In this document: positions 12,208 through 22,549 of the stretch, in pieces | Layout: every line of letters begins with the position of its first letter | How positions within the stretch are numbered: position 1 is the stretch's first letter | Source: Thalassia testudinum | Lineage: Eukaryota; Streptophyta; Magnoliopsida; Alismatales; Hydrocharitaceae | Direction: 5' to 3' | DNA length: 64,000 nt | Assembly: GCA_037157565.1 (NCBI GenBank) | Contig: JAZHRO010000012.1 | Span: forward strand, 10,070,501 to 10,134,500 | Notes under the pieces: generated by a model | Told to the model about the DNA's origin: nothing | Databases searched by the model: none | What the model saw: only the letters and a program-made list of their open reading frames with translations | Position numbers and translations under genes: made by a program

Positions 12208-14205
12208 ATGGACCACATTGATTTTCATCCTTTCACATCTTGCCCACACCCTCACCCCCACTCTGCATCCTTCGATCCCAGACGCCGAGATGGTCCATTC
12301 CTTGATGGACATAATGACAATCATTGGGATCCGTTTTACTCCTATTATAGGAGTATTGGCCTAGTTAAGCCCCAAATTAGTGAGCAGAACTCAGGAGCGG
12401 GATTTGCTTTGCCCAATATCCCACATACCAAAGAAATACCCAACCCACCCTCCCTTAAAACTTATAATGGTTGGACAAACACTCCTGGGTACTATAAGCC
12501 TGAGCCTGACTTCTCTTATGATAGAAATGACCTCTCCTCTTTGAAGATGGAAATACAAAAAATGCAAAATGAAATGAGTGAATTGTTAGGAGAATCTTTG
12601 AGAGCAGGCCAACAAGAAAGAGATGAAATTAGCCACCCAATCTGCCCCATTGACGATGACGTACACCCCTCTACAATAGATGCATCTCCCGTGGGAAAGC
12701 TACAGTTTAAGTTGAAGGGAAATTCTGGGGAGAATAGCTACTTTTCGAGGATCGATTTTGAAACCTCCCCATTAGATGACACTTCCTTGAGAGATCTACA
12801 CTTTAGGTGGGAGGAAAATACACATGAAAGTAGCTATGCATTGGATGAAGAAAGGTGGCAACCCGAGGAAGATGATGATAAGGTTGAGTATCCACCTGAA
12901 TTACATTGGAGTCAAAAGAAGGGAATGATGGTACCATTGGAAGACCTCGACCCAGATGATAGTATTTTCGTGACATTTGATGAAGTGGGTCAAAGTCAAG
13001 TTGTTAATCCTACCCTCCCTTCTTATCACGATATGGAACTCAAACCCACCCTTAGGGAACCTAACCCTAAAGAAATTGACCTATCTGAGGAGTCTGATGT
13101 AACCAATGTAAATAATTTACCTCAGATAGAGCACCCTAGGGGATCTGCTGAGATATTAAATGATTCTAGACCTCGGGTACATGATGAATTGTGTGATGAG
13201 GAGGAAGACGAATTATATGAGGAACCTACATTCAAGATTTGGAGTGACACTAAGGGTGATTATGTCTTATTTGAAGAGTTAGCCCCTGAGGATGTCACAA
13301 ATTTGACCAAATTAGGTTTCCTTGGCACACCCATTGATGATATTTCTCCTCATGATAAAATGATGGAAAATTTGGAAGCAATTTCTAAGATTTATGTGGA
13401 TTCACATATAGACTCCGGGGAAGATTTGAGTAAAGAACAAAAACCCGGGGATGACATTGATAGGATAATCCCTAGATCTGTTGCTTCCAACCTGCCTTCA
13501 TTCACTTCGAAGTCACCCTCTGATTCGCTTATATCTGAAAGCGAAATTGTGACTCCTGATGAAGAGCAGGAAGATCCACGTGATGGTGCAAGGAATGCTA
13601 GGGATGAAATTGAGGATTTAGAAAGAGTGTTTGGGATGGACACCAAGCTGATTAAACCCAACCTAGATCTTATGGCCATCCCACAACCTCGTAACTTGGA
13701 CACCCTAGACGATCCTTGCCTTAGAGAATTGCTCATTTTTGTTCTGACTTGGGGGCTTAACAGACCAATATTTTCTGTAATGGAGTATCGGGTATGGATT
13801 GATGATTTCTTTAGTCAGTCCATTACCCTGGGGGTTTATCTCTATACCATTCCTTCCCCATTCTTTTTGGAGGATCCTTGTCATCCTACCCCTACCCCTT
13901 TGGAGGTTATTTTAACTGTTTATCCTTTAGAACCTCTTCTCGTGACCTGGGAAGATTTCATTCCCATTTTAGTTGGGCGAGCATTTGCTATCGGAATTCA
14001 TCATCAGCTCGCCAACATCCTAGGTTACCTATTTTCTAGGCCAACTTTGCTTTGCTCATTTTTAGGGCCTATTTCTGCAATTCTTGAACCTGATTTGCAG
14101 GTTCTTCGGCTATTCAGCCTAGCTTTGACCCAGGTAATATCCTTCTATGCAATGAGGACATTGCAGATTTTAGGCATGGGGGGGTGTACTTGGGGATATA
14201 CATAG
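12208..14205 (+). CDS. Uncharacterised acidic 665-residue protein of element D
   Basis: An uninterrupted frame starts at ATG 12208. The first 100 residues are rich in H, P, Y and N (for example YNGWTNTPGYYKPEPDF, loosely like an Athila gag tail). Residues about 105-140 look like a short coiled coil (SSLKMEIQKMQNEMSELL). From about 150 to 500 the protein is strongly acidic. Two internal segments resemble each other: ELHWSQKKGMMVPLEDLDPDD (about 231-251) and FKIWSDTKGDYVLFEELAPED (about 342-362). The last 150 residues are hydrophobic and run into the conserved 3' module (AMRTLQILGMGG is encoded by the hairpin and polypurine-like tract), so the natural C-terminus may be fortuitous. No gag, protease or polymerase motif is seen. 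Survival of so long a frame in an element with 1.5% LTR divergence suggests recent coding selection. Function unknown. Confidence 0.65.
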   Translation: MDHIDFHPFTSCPHPHPHSASFDPRRRDGPFLDGHNDNHWDPFYSYYRSIGLVKPQISEQNSGAGFALPNIPHTKEIPNPPSLKTYNGWTNTPGYYKPEPDFSYDRNDLSSLKMEIQKMQNEMSELLGESLRAGQQERDEISHPICPIDDDVHPSTIDASPVGKLQFKLKGNSGENSYFSRIDFETSPLDDTSLRDLHFRWEENTHESSYALDEERWQPEEDDDKVEYPPELHWSQKKGMMVPLEDLDPDDSIFVTFDEVGQSQVVNPTLPSYHDMELKPTLREPNPKEIDLSEESDVTNVNNLPQIEHPRGSAEILNDSRPRVHDELCDEEEDELYEEPTFKIWSDTKGDYVLFEELAPEDVTNLTKLGFLGTPIDDISPHDKMMENLEAISKIYVDSHIDSGEDLSKEQKPGDDIDRIIPRSVASNLPSFTSKSPSDSLISESEIVTPDEEQEDPRDGARNARDEIEDLERVFGMDTKLIKPNLDLMAIPQPRNLDTLDDPCLRELLIFVLTWGLNRPIFSVMEYRVWIDDFFSQSITLGVYLYTIPSPFFLEDPCHPTPTPLEVILTVYPLEPLLVTWEDFIPILVGRAFAIGIHHQLANILGYLFSRPTLLCSFLGPISAILEPDLQVLRLFSLALTQVISFYAMRTLQILGMGGCTWGYT

Positions 14206-15310
14206 CATAATTGCATACATTTGTACATATAAAAAAAAAAAAAGTTTTGAGCTTAACTGGCTAAGTCCTGCATTCTTAAGCAAATCAGAACTCTAGCGTA
14301 GACTAAATTAATTCTAGGGTCAAACTTTAGAAGCTAAATAAGCTACTAGCTTTAGACCTTTAGGGTCCTTTGTGGACTTAAAAACTTAAGTAGGAGTTAA
14401 GTTGCAGACCATTCTTCAAGAGGTTGAGGAAGGGAAGCTAGGGTTTGAGTTAAAAGGTGGGGTAGCACCTGGAGTCTTATTCTACCTTTTGGTTTACGGG
14501 TCCTTGTAACCCAAGCATCCAAATTTTTCACACTTGGTCTGGTAATTAACTTAATTTCTGAAAAGAGATTTGGTTCTCTTAGTTTTGACTTAAGAAAGGC
14601 TTGAAAACATATTTTGATTGGAAGAGTTCCCGCCGCAGGAGAGGTGGAGTATATACTCACCTTGAGGATGCAATGGTAACATATTACCTCCTCGGCGCTT
14701 GTCTCTTAGGATATCCATCCTACTAGGGGCATGTAAGCGCATTGCGCGGTTCAGGTACCATGGGCGGCCCTATCTCGAGGTGCCGATTGCCATAGGCCTG
14801 AATTCGCTTAAGAAATCCATGAGCGATACTATCTCGAAGTGTCGATTGCCAGGAGTTCTTGGGGTCGTTATGGGCGGTGCTATCTCGAAGCATCGAAAGC
14901 CAAGCACCCTTCGAGGTATGGTAATGGGGACAATGAATCCGACACAGACCGCGTTGATAGCTGATCTGAGGTTAGACTTAGAAGAATCAAACAAAAAAAA
15001 AAAAGTATATATATTAAAAAAAAAAAAATTCCTTTAACTCAAATAACTCGGACCAATGCACAAGCACGGATGCTTTAATCTCAGGGATTAATAAACTTTA
15101 GGGTAGAGTCAGAAATCAGGGAAACTTGTGCCTGCAACTCGTCTTTAGCCGACCTAGTCTGTAACTTAGCAACTACTTAGGAACCTTGGATCTAGAGCCT
15201 GAACTTAATATGCTTCTGAAGGAAGACTAAGTGAGTTGACTAGTCTACTTGGAGTGCTAGGTTTCGCTTAATTTTGCTAAGGACTAGCAAAAACTAGGCA
15301 TGGGGGTATT
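14206..15310 (+). other. 3' noncoding module of element D
   Basis: The hairpin GCAATGAGGACATTGC plus GGCATGGGGGGG straddles the ORF end (14149-14186). Then come an A-run, three imperfect repeats beginning at 14758, 14817 and 14867, and the polypurine tract TAGGCATGGGGGTATT directly before the 3' LTR. The layout and spacing match A, E and C. The ORF at 14699-15037 lies inside the repeats and is not a gene. Confidence 0.8.
14758..14925 (+). repeat. Three imperfect repeats upstream of the 3' LTR (element D)
   Basis: Units with CCATGGGCGG-like starts, TATCTCGAAG and TCGAT-GCCA blocks begin at 14758, 14817 and 14867, giving periods of about 59 and 50 as in the other three copies. Confidence 0.8.
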
Positions 15311-17011
15311 TGATTAGCCCATAGTTGTGGGCTATTTAAGTATTTAAGTGCCTACACATTAGGTTAATTCTAACATTTATTTAGTATAAATTAGGATGTA
15401 AATAGATTAATTCATAGTTTTAATCTAATTACATAATCCATACATTGCATTCATATCTTAAGTGCATTTAGAATTAGCTTAGAATAGCATTCATCTAATT
15501 AGATAACCAATTAGGTACATTGTTTTCATTAACATAGAAGTTGAGGGTCTATACATAAATAATCCTAATATTTTAACATTATTTTCTTTATTCTTCTTCT
15601 TTCAGAACGGCTGGGTGCCACTCCAACTCCCGGCTGCTGCAGTGATGAAGCCATTCAAGGGGGAGCGGATGTGGTGGATCTGGTCGGCGGCTGATTTCAA
15701 ACTTGTTCAGGCCACTACAAAAGGAGCAGGGAGGCAGCCGAGCTCACCAGGCCTCCGCCACCGACCCACCACTGTGCAGAGAGAACCTCTCTCTTCCACT
15801 CCACACTGCCGGCCTCTACCGTGGCGGCGAGTCTCCACTACCGTGGGCGTGTGGTGTGACAGGCCACACCGCCATCCGGAGCTCGCCCGCATTACCGTGA
15901 GCACCTTAGCGTGCAATTCCCTCGCCGTCGTCACCAACCACCACCGCCGCAACCACCGTCACTGCAATCACCTTCTCATTCACTTAAGACGTCCGGAAAA
16001 TTTCCCGGACGTCTGAAGGTACCCGCTCACCTGCGATCACCCGCCCATCTCACTGTTCACGCCCGCACCACCACCCCCGCGCCTGCGCCTTCATCCGTGC
16101 GCACCCATGCCTGCACCCTCCACCGCTCACCGGCTGCAGACCTGCGCACGCCTGCAGATCAGCCCACGCCACCTTCCCCGCGCCCATCAGCCTGCAGCAC
16201 ACCCGCGCCCACCATCAACCGCGCCTGCAGACCACCGCAGCCATCTCCACGCGCCTGCAGACCACCGCCCACGCCAATCGCGCCAGCGCCCTCCGAAGAC
16301 CCTCCGCAGCGCACGCCATCCTCCAACCGCGCTGCAGCACCCTCCACCGCGCTTGCAGAACCGCCTGCAGCGCCCTCTTCCCCGCGCCTGCTGACGAACG
16401 CCTGCCACGCCAGCCGCAGCAGTGCCCACGGCAGCGGCAGCAGCCACCCCCGCAGCAGTAGCAGGCGGTGGACTTCACGCCAACAAGCTGCGCAAGCTGC
16501 CGGCTGCAGCACCTCCGCCGGAGCTCGTCCGGCCACCTCCGACCGCTGCGCGACTCGCCGCCACCACCGATTCGAAGCCCTTGATCCAAGGGACCTCCTC
16601 CGAGCTTCCCGCACCGAGCCATCGGCTCCTCGTCGCACAAGACAACGGGGAAAAATTCCCCTGTTTGGCTACAGTAAAACGTTAATTAAAATTTACATTT
16701 TCTGCCATTGCCACATTTTAATCATATTCTATTGACTCTGCATTGCGGAAAATATACTGTAGTTTCTCATAATTGCCATTTCAGCATTGTTTCTTGCTTA
16801 AACCTTAATCTAAAGGCAATCTTGGCTTGGTTCTTGTCCAAATTGACTACGAACAAACATTTTTAAGTGACGCGAATTTCAATACGTTATTGCCTCCCTG
16901 TGGATACGACCCGCTCCTCTGCGAGTGGTTATTTCTTGTTAAAGATTGATTAGTCGATTTTTCCACCACATTAAACTACAAACGACTTAAAAGCGAAAGA
17001 TCGATCAGTCA
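15311..17011 (+). repeat. 3' LTR of element D
   Basis: Same length as the 5' LTR (1701 bases) with about 25 substitutions and no length change. It is followed by the target copy GAGCC (17012-17016). Its inverted pair at 15987-16014 has perfect ten-base arms (AGACGTCCGG and CCGGACGTCT). The 5' copy carries three C-to-T changes in the same place. Confidence 0.92.
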
Positions 17012-17016
17012 GAGCC

Positions 17017-18572
17017 GTCCACCATCCCTTCCCCCTTCGTCCTTAAACTAGGTCAGGTACTTCCCCTCTCTCTCCTCTTCCTATTCCCCCTCTTTATTTC
17101 CTAAAATATCCTTCAACGCTCACAGACCACCATCACCTTCTCCACCTCCGACAGACCACCAGCGGGGTGCATCTGCCACTCCACGCAACCCCCCACCTCG
17201 CCAACCACCTCAAAAGCTTCGCCACGTCTCACTGATCATCATCCCTCTTCCCATTCACCGCCACACGTTCCCAACACATCCCCCAAACAAACCCATCTTC
17301 ACAGCCACAGGGTGACCTAGGCACGCACGCCTAGGCCACCCCACTCCACGCCAACCACTGTGCCACCTTCGCGGTGCCACGGTGAAGCTTCCTGCGTGGT
17401 TTGATGAGGCCGTAAGGCCGTTTTTGCTTGTGGACAGGTATAGGTCGTAGCTGCCATTGGAGCAAGCTCGAGAAAGCTTGCAAGCTTCATTCCAGGCCCC
17501 AGGCATCAAGCTCTAGTTTCCCAGACATGCAGGTTTCGGTAGCAAACAACTCCAGCCCAGCAATTAGAGACCAAAGCCCCTGCAGCCTCTGCAATTGAGC
17601 GACCACCTACTGCGGGCGCACGCGAGAAGAAGGTGGGACATTTAGTCCCACCTCGGAAGCTTTGGAGCGGGCGGTGTGATATAAGTTGAAAAAGTGTCAG
17701 GGGTTTATCGCCTCCTGACACAGGGTGAGGTCCCACTCATCCCATACGCCTCGTCCACGACCCACGCTCTGCGGATCTGGCTCTGACCCGACTACCCGTG
17801 CACTCCTCACCCACCACTCACGCCGGTGGGTATGGTCCCAAGCGCACTAACCCGACCCATTTGCCCGAGAAGGCTCTGGGAGAGTGAGCGTAAGAGAGAA
17901 AAGAGAGGAGAGTTCGCGGGGGAGGGAAGGGGTAGGTTTTGCTCTTGTAGGGAAAGGAAGAATAAGGAGGAAGCCGAAGGTGGAGCTAAGGAAGAAAGAG
18001 TGGAAGCCACAACAGCTAAGAAAGGAGAAGGCACTGCACAGCTAAAGGCAGAAGAGAGCTAGAGAGGAAAAGAGTTGCAAAGAAGAAAGAAAAGAAAGAA
18101 AGCAGTTAAGGCTCACAGGGCAAGGAGCCAGAGAAGAAGGAAAAAGTCAAAGAAAGGAAGGGAGAAGTCAGAGTAGAAAGAAGGAAGAGAAAGCCAAGGC
18201 AAGAAGGAACAGAAGAAAAAAGAAGAAGCAAAAGGCAGAAGAAGGAAAAATAAGAGGAAGACATTGTAGCACCACAGTTAAAAGACGTCTGATTTTAAAA
18301 TCAGACGTCCAATTTTTCATCAGATTTCTATTATTTGTGGCTACAATTCTTTTTATGTTATATATACTCATGCTTTACATTCTAAATTAGACTTTGAGTA
18401 GTTTTATGCGTTTAGTTTACATTTATTATTGAGATTAGTACGTGAATTCCATTTGCGCCCTGTGTTCGACCTCAGACTTAAACTTCGAGTAATAAAATCT
18501 ATTTGTTTTCAAAGTGATTTCAACTATACTACGACACATTTATCTTAAACCCGATTTCGGTTTCAACGAACA
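17017..18572 (+). repeat. 5' LTR of element E, second part
   Basis: Continues the LTR interrupted at 9240. GC-rich first, then a purine-rich AAGAAGG tract (about 17880-18260), an inverted AGACGTCTGA / TCAGACGTC pair (18283-18310), the conserved TGTGTTCGACCTC hairpin region (about 18457-18490) and the end CGAACA at 18572. The purine-rich 17986-18572 part aligns with fragment G at 44000-44601. Confidence 0.8.
18283..18310. promoter_or_regulatory. Inverted pair AGACGTCTGA / TCAGACGTC in LTR of element E
   Basis: AGACGTCTGA and TCAGACGTCC flank a TTTTAAAA centre, giving a nearly perfect 28-base palindrome some 260 bases from the LTR end. It holds two GACGTC cores, the C-box type bound by plant bZIP factors. 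The equivalent pair in fragment G is at 44289-44316. Confidence 0.65.
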
Positions 18573-18575
18573 TTT

Positions 18576-18593
18576 TGGCGTCGTTGCCAGGGA
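18576..18593 (+). other. Primer binding site, tRNA-Asp type, two mismatches (element E)
   Basis: TGGCGTCGTTGCCAGGGA follows the LTR end after three T residues. Both differences from the canonical site are transitions, in keeping with an aged copy. Confidence 0.85.
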
Positions 18594-18734
18594 GCAACGT
18601 GCAATTCATCACTAGTCTCTGCACTATTTTGATTATTTTTGAGGACTAACTTGCCCTATTTGTTTTATTGTGATTTTTGTGAGGTATTCCACGAGGAAAT
18701 CCCCCACGCAAATCAACCACTCCAGGGCAGGTAT

Positions 18735-21541
18735 TGTTACGACCCAGTTCCCGAATCCCTACAGGACACGAGAATCGGACCGACTCGACTGATCCCAAGA
18801 CCCAGTCGTCCAACGAGAAAGTAACCAAAAAGCAATAAAATAACCACATTCACCATGCAGGTAACTAACAGTAACAAAAGTATAGCAGTAAAGAAAAGAA
18901 CTACTACAGTACATACCACCACAACAGTAGAGAATTAAAAACAGGTACAGAAATATGATATTTGCAATAAAGAGTACAAGGTGAAACAGAAATACTCACT
19001 ACTATAGAAATACGGTACAATAAAAGTACAACTACTGGGCTCTATTAGGCCCAACACCCTCCTCAGCCACAGGCTCTGGCTGCTCAACACCTGGTCCTGA
19101 AAAGGTGACAAAAGTGACATGTCAGCGAAACGCTGAGTAGAGTGGCAACCAGCTAGCTAAGAAAACAGTAAAGGTGGACAAGTAGCTGTTATTTTTAATT
19201 TCTTTCTTTATTTCTCTATTTACTCTTTCTTGAATTATTCTCAGATCTTTCTCTTGATCTCAAATGTTCCTCGTGGGAACGATCTTGATTGCAGTCTTTT
19301 CCGAAAAGTAGAAGTAGCACGTGGTGCTCTCCTGGCCAAGAGAGTCCCCCATGGTGGTCCTGCCCTCAATCAACCACCCCAAGGTCACTGACAGGCATAA
19401 CGGTGACTACGGCACGAGCGATAAACGCATGGGTAGCTACCCCGCACTGGCACGCGGTCAGTCATTTCTGTTAACGGGTGCGTCCAAAGCACAGCACGGA
19501 ACCAGTATAGGGCAGAGCCCTCTCAGGAACAGGGATCCAACCCCTCTACTGTAACCAAACAGGGGTCTTGCCCCTCCACAGTCCACGCACCCTCGCCTGA
19601 CTACCCTGGTTTGCCCAGTGGGCCTAACAAGTCTGTGTAGGACGGCTAGCAGAACCCTAGGACCCGTGGGGTGGCTAGCGCTCTCTCTACACTAGTAGCT
19701 CTCCCCAGTACTGTGTACGCGAGGGCCAAAAGTCGGTACAAAGTGGCCAAACCTAACCCCTGGGGCGGCTAGCTCCGCTCTACACTAAATAGGCGGACAG
19801 TCGCTCTCCTTGGTACTCCGTACTCAAGGGCCAGCTCACTTCCCCAATTCCATTCTATTTATCTTTCAAGAGCTCTACTCCTAATTCCCCGTAGGGTTCA
19901 TGCTCATATTTCTCTGGCCAAGCCATTTTAGGTTTCATCATTTCAGTTTTATTCTCATATAGCCCGTGTTTCCAACATTTAATATCAACTTACATACAAG
20001 CAGCTCAAATTTAGTTTTTAACAATAGGAATCACATGTGGCAATTATTAGCAACAATACTCTATATTTCACAAGCAACTGTTATCCAATTACAGACAATT
20101 ATCATTATTCTATCTACTTTTCCAAGACTGCAATTCATGTATTCACGACATTCGTTTCAGTGTTTCTGTTCCTAGGATTCATGCCACACCCTAGGATCTA
20201 TCATTCAATTTAGTTTTCAAGTCCTAGGATTCATGCCATACCCTAGAATCTATCATTCAGTCTAGTTTTCAGATCCTAGGATTCATGTCATACCCTAGAG
20301 TCTATTATTTATCTCAAAGATGCATTAATGTTGGTAAATAACTAAGGGGAGCCACTCTACCCACAAAATCGGGAGTAATGGGGGCGTGATCAGCAGGTCC
20401 ACATGCCTCTGCAACCCCTAAAGCCGCAACAGAACGAGGTCCTAACACAAGGATCAATCACAATGAACCACTCAGAACAGGATAAAAGTATTTTAAACAA
20501 GTAGAGGAACAATTTCTGAGAACGGAATCTCAAACGTGGAAATCGGACTTCGAAGGGACCCTAAACGGGTCAAAAACGATAATTCTACCTCAAATCAGAC
20601 GTTTGGAACACCTTCCAAACGTCTTAAAAGGTGGTCCAGGTCATAGCTCACTCTGAGCTGTTCTTCAGACGTCCAGGATCCCGCTGAACCATCTAGACCT
20701 AGTTCCAGACGTCCGACTATCACTCCAGACGTCTGGAGACTCTCTCCGCCATCTGGTGCTGTGTCTAAACGTCTAATCTATGTGAGAGGGTGTGTCCTTG
20801 CACCTTCCCGAAATGAAACCTGCATGCGCGAGCAAGACCTCCTCATCACAACACGTCTCAGCCTTCGGCGGATCGGCCTGCATGGCCGTATCCGCAAAAG
20901 GGAGGAAGAAGAGAAATATCATACCTTTCAGACGTCTGGATCTCTCTCCAGACGTCATCCATGTCGTCCGAACGTAGGTCCAGATGTTTGATTCTGGGAA
21001 AATTTCCCAGAATCAGGACCTCCTCGCCTTCTTCCTGCTGCGCACGGCTGTGCTGCGCTTGCCCGCTTGCTGCCTGAGCTACAGCAGCACCGGGGTAATC
21101 TCCCCAACACCACGCTCCCGCTGCGTGCCCGTCGGCCGGCCCTGGGCTGCTCCGGCGAGCTCGCTCTCTCTTCCTCACGCGCTCTGCCTCTTCTCCCTCT
21201 CGCTGCACCTCCTCGTCCCCGCACGCACCCGGCAGCAGCTGCTGCCCTTGCTCTCTCACTCTCACGCTAACACTGGAAGAAGAACGAGGAGACGGTGGAG
21301 TGGTGGGTGAGGGAGAGGGAAGGGGGAGAGGGTATTTGAAGGCGTTGGGGGAGAGAGAAAAGAAAGAAAGAAAAATGCCTGCAGGTCGGCGGGCTCAGTC
21401 TGAGCACGCACGTGCGCAAACTCGCAATCGTACGTCGCAAAAATTTATTTCGAGACGTGTGGGAAGGCGTCCAGACGTCTAATCAGACGTCTGGACCAAC
21501 TCCCAAACGTCTTAAAAGTGTTTGATGTCTCGGTCTTAACA
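18735..21541. mobile_element. Solo LTR of an unidentified LTR retrotransposon (about 2.8 kb)
   Basis: Starts TGTTACGACC and ends GTCTTAACA, with the five bases GGTAT directly on both sides (18730-18734 and 21542-21546). No internal coding region or second LTR lies between, so this is a solo LTR left by LTR-LTR recombination. The TGTTACGACC end is common among chromovirus LTRs of the Tekay/Del kind, but that assignment is tentative. It contains repeated CCTAGGATTCATGCCA phrases (20173-20300) and about a dozen AGACGTCT-type motifs between 20597 and 21512. The GC-rich part (21000-21400) gives overlapping chance ORFs. Confidence 0.85.
20597..21512. promoter_or_regulatory. Irregular array of AGACGTCT-type motifs in the solo LTR
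   Basis: Motifs at 20597, 20618, 20667, 20707, 20727, 20767, 20930, 20950, 20982, 21473, 21485 and 21505. Seven contain intact GACGTC; the others differ by one base (AAACGTCT, AGACGTTT, AGATGTTT). They cluster toward one end and around a GC-rich block that may be the promoter region. Confidence 0.6.
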
Positions 21542-21546
21542 GGTAT

Positions 21547-22549
21547 CTTCTATTCTTCCCTGATCCATCTCCTAATCTTGGGAAGATAAAAAGGAAGCAA
21601 TCAATTAGGAATCAACTGCCTTACTTTCTTTAGTAAGTATCATTTTTAAGGCAAAGTTTCCTAGTTTATGAAAGTTTTTCAAATCTTATTGAAGTTCGAG
21701 CGATTTCTTGAGATCCTACCCAAAATTCCTATGCCTATTAGGGATCACTCTTAATTTCTAAATCTCCATGGATTACACACTTCTTATTTGAAGTCCAAGG
21801 AGAACTTCTGTGAAAAACAAAAAAGATAGGAAATAGAACCAAATTAGGGTTTCTCCAATAGGGTATTTGGAGTGCTTGTTCACACGGGCTTGCATAAAAG
21901 GAAACAAACCCACCCGCATCTGTATGCTACCCAAGCCCTTGATTGAAAGGATCTAATCAAGACAAACCCTAAAATCAAGCTCTAAAATCACTTGAACCTT
22001 AAAAGCCTTGGACCTAATAACCTGGGAGTCAAATTAGGGTGATTTCTAGGTCTTGACCTAGAATCATTCTACCATCTTTAGGGTAGGTCAAGTGAAGTTG
22101 GACTACATTGTAGGCTAACCAACCTCCAAATTATGTCACAACCAAAACATCTAAAGTTCAAGTGGAACCCTAAGCACCTTTGATCTTAAATAAAAGTGGT
22201 AGACTTAAGAGGTCAAGGTCCCCATTCTGGTCTACCTGGAATCTCAGTGACAAGAGAAGTCGGGTGGGGGAAACCTTGTAACCCGTGGGGACGCTCTACC
22301 GTGTAGGGGTCTTTGCGGGACTCTCCCTCTCTGGCTGACAGGTAATTATCATGTGGATGACTTTCCGATCCAGGGATATCATCCGCCCCGAACCTCCATA
22401 GTCATCCAAACATCTTTGGGTGCCATGATTGGGTCAAAAACACATCCAGTCCCTCATCCCTTCTCTTTAGAGCACACACAGATTTTCAGTGGGATTCTCT
22501 ATTCAGAACTAATCACTTCAGTCTAAGATCTGAATTCTGATTCTACATC
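21547..22549 (+). other. Leader of element E, continued
   Basis: The leader resumes after the solo LTR. No coding frame, RNA gene or repeat could be recognised in this kilobase. Confidence 0.5.

Larger units (their letters stand above)
9241..17011 (+). mobile_element. Element D: complete non-autonomous LTR retrotransposon with one long intact ORF
   Basis: Two LTRs of exactly 1701 bases (9241-10941 and 15311-17011) flank a 4.37 kb internal region. The five bases GAGCC stand directly before (9236-9240) and after (17012-17016), proving insertion into the LTR of element E. A perfect tRNA-Asp primer site follows the 5' LTR and a polypurine tract precedes the 3' LTR. I count about 25 differences between the LTRs (about 1.5%), roughly 21 of them transitions. 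No gag, protease, RT or integrase is present; the only long frame is 12208-14205. Its 3' module matches A, E and C, although its LTR sequence is unrelated to theirs. Confidence 0.92.

Noticed and set aside
20858..21310. Overlapping arginine-rich ORFs
   Set aside because: They fall in the GC-rich block of the solo LTR and conflict with each other in strand and frame.
18735..21541. Internal coding region of a full element between the GGTAT copies
   Set aside because: No gag or pol motif on either strand and no second LTR; it is best explained as a solo LTR.
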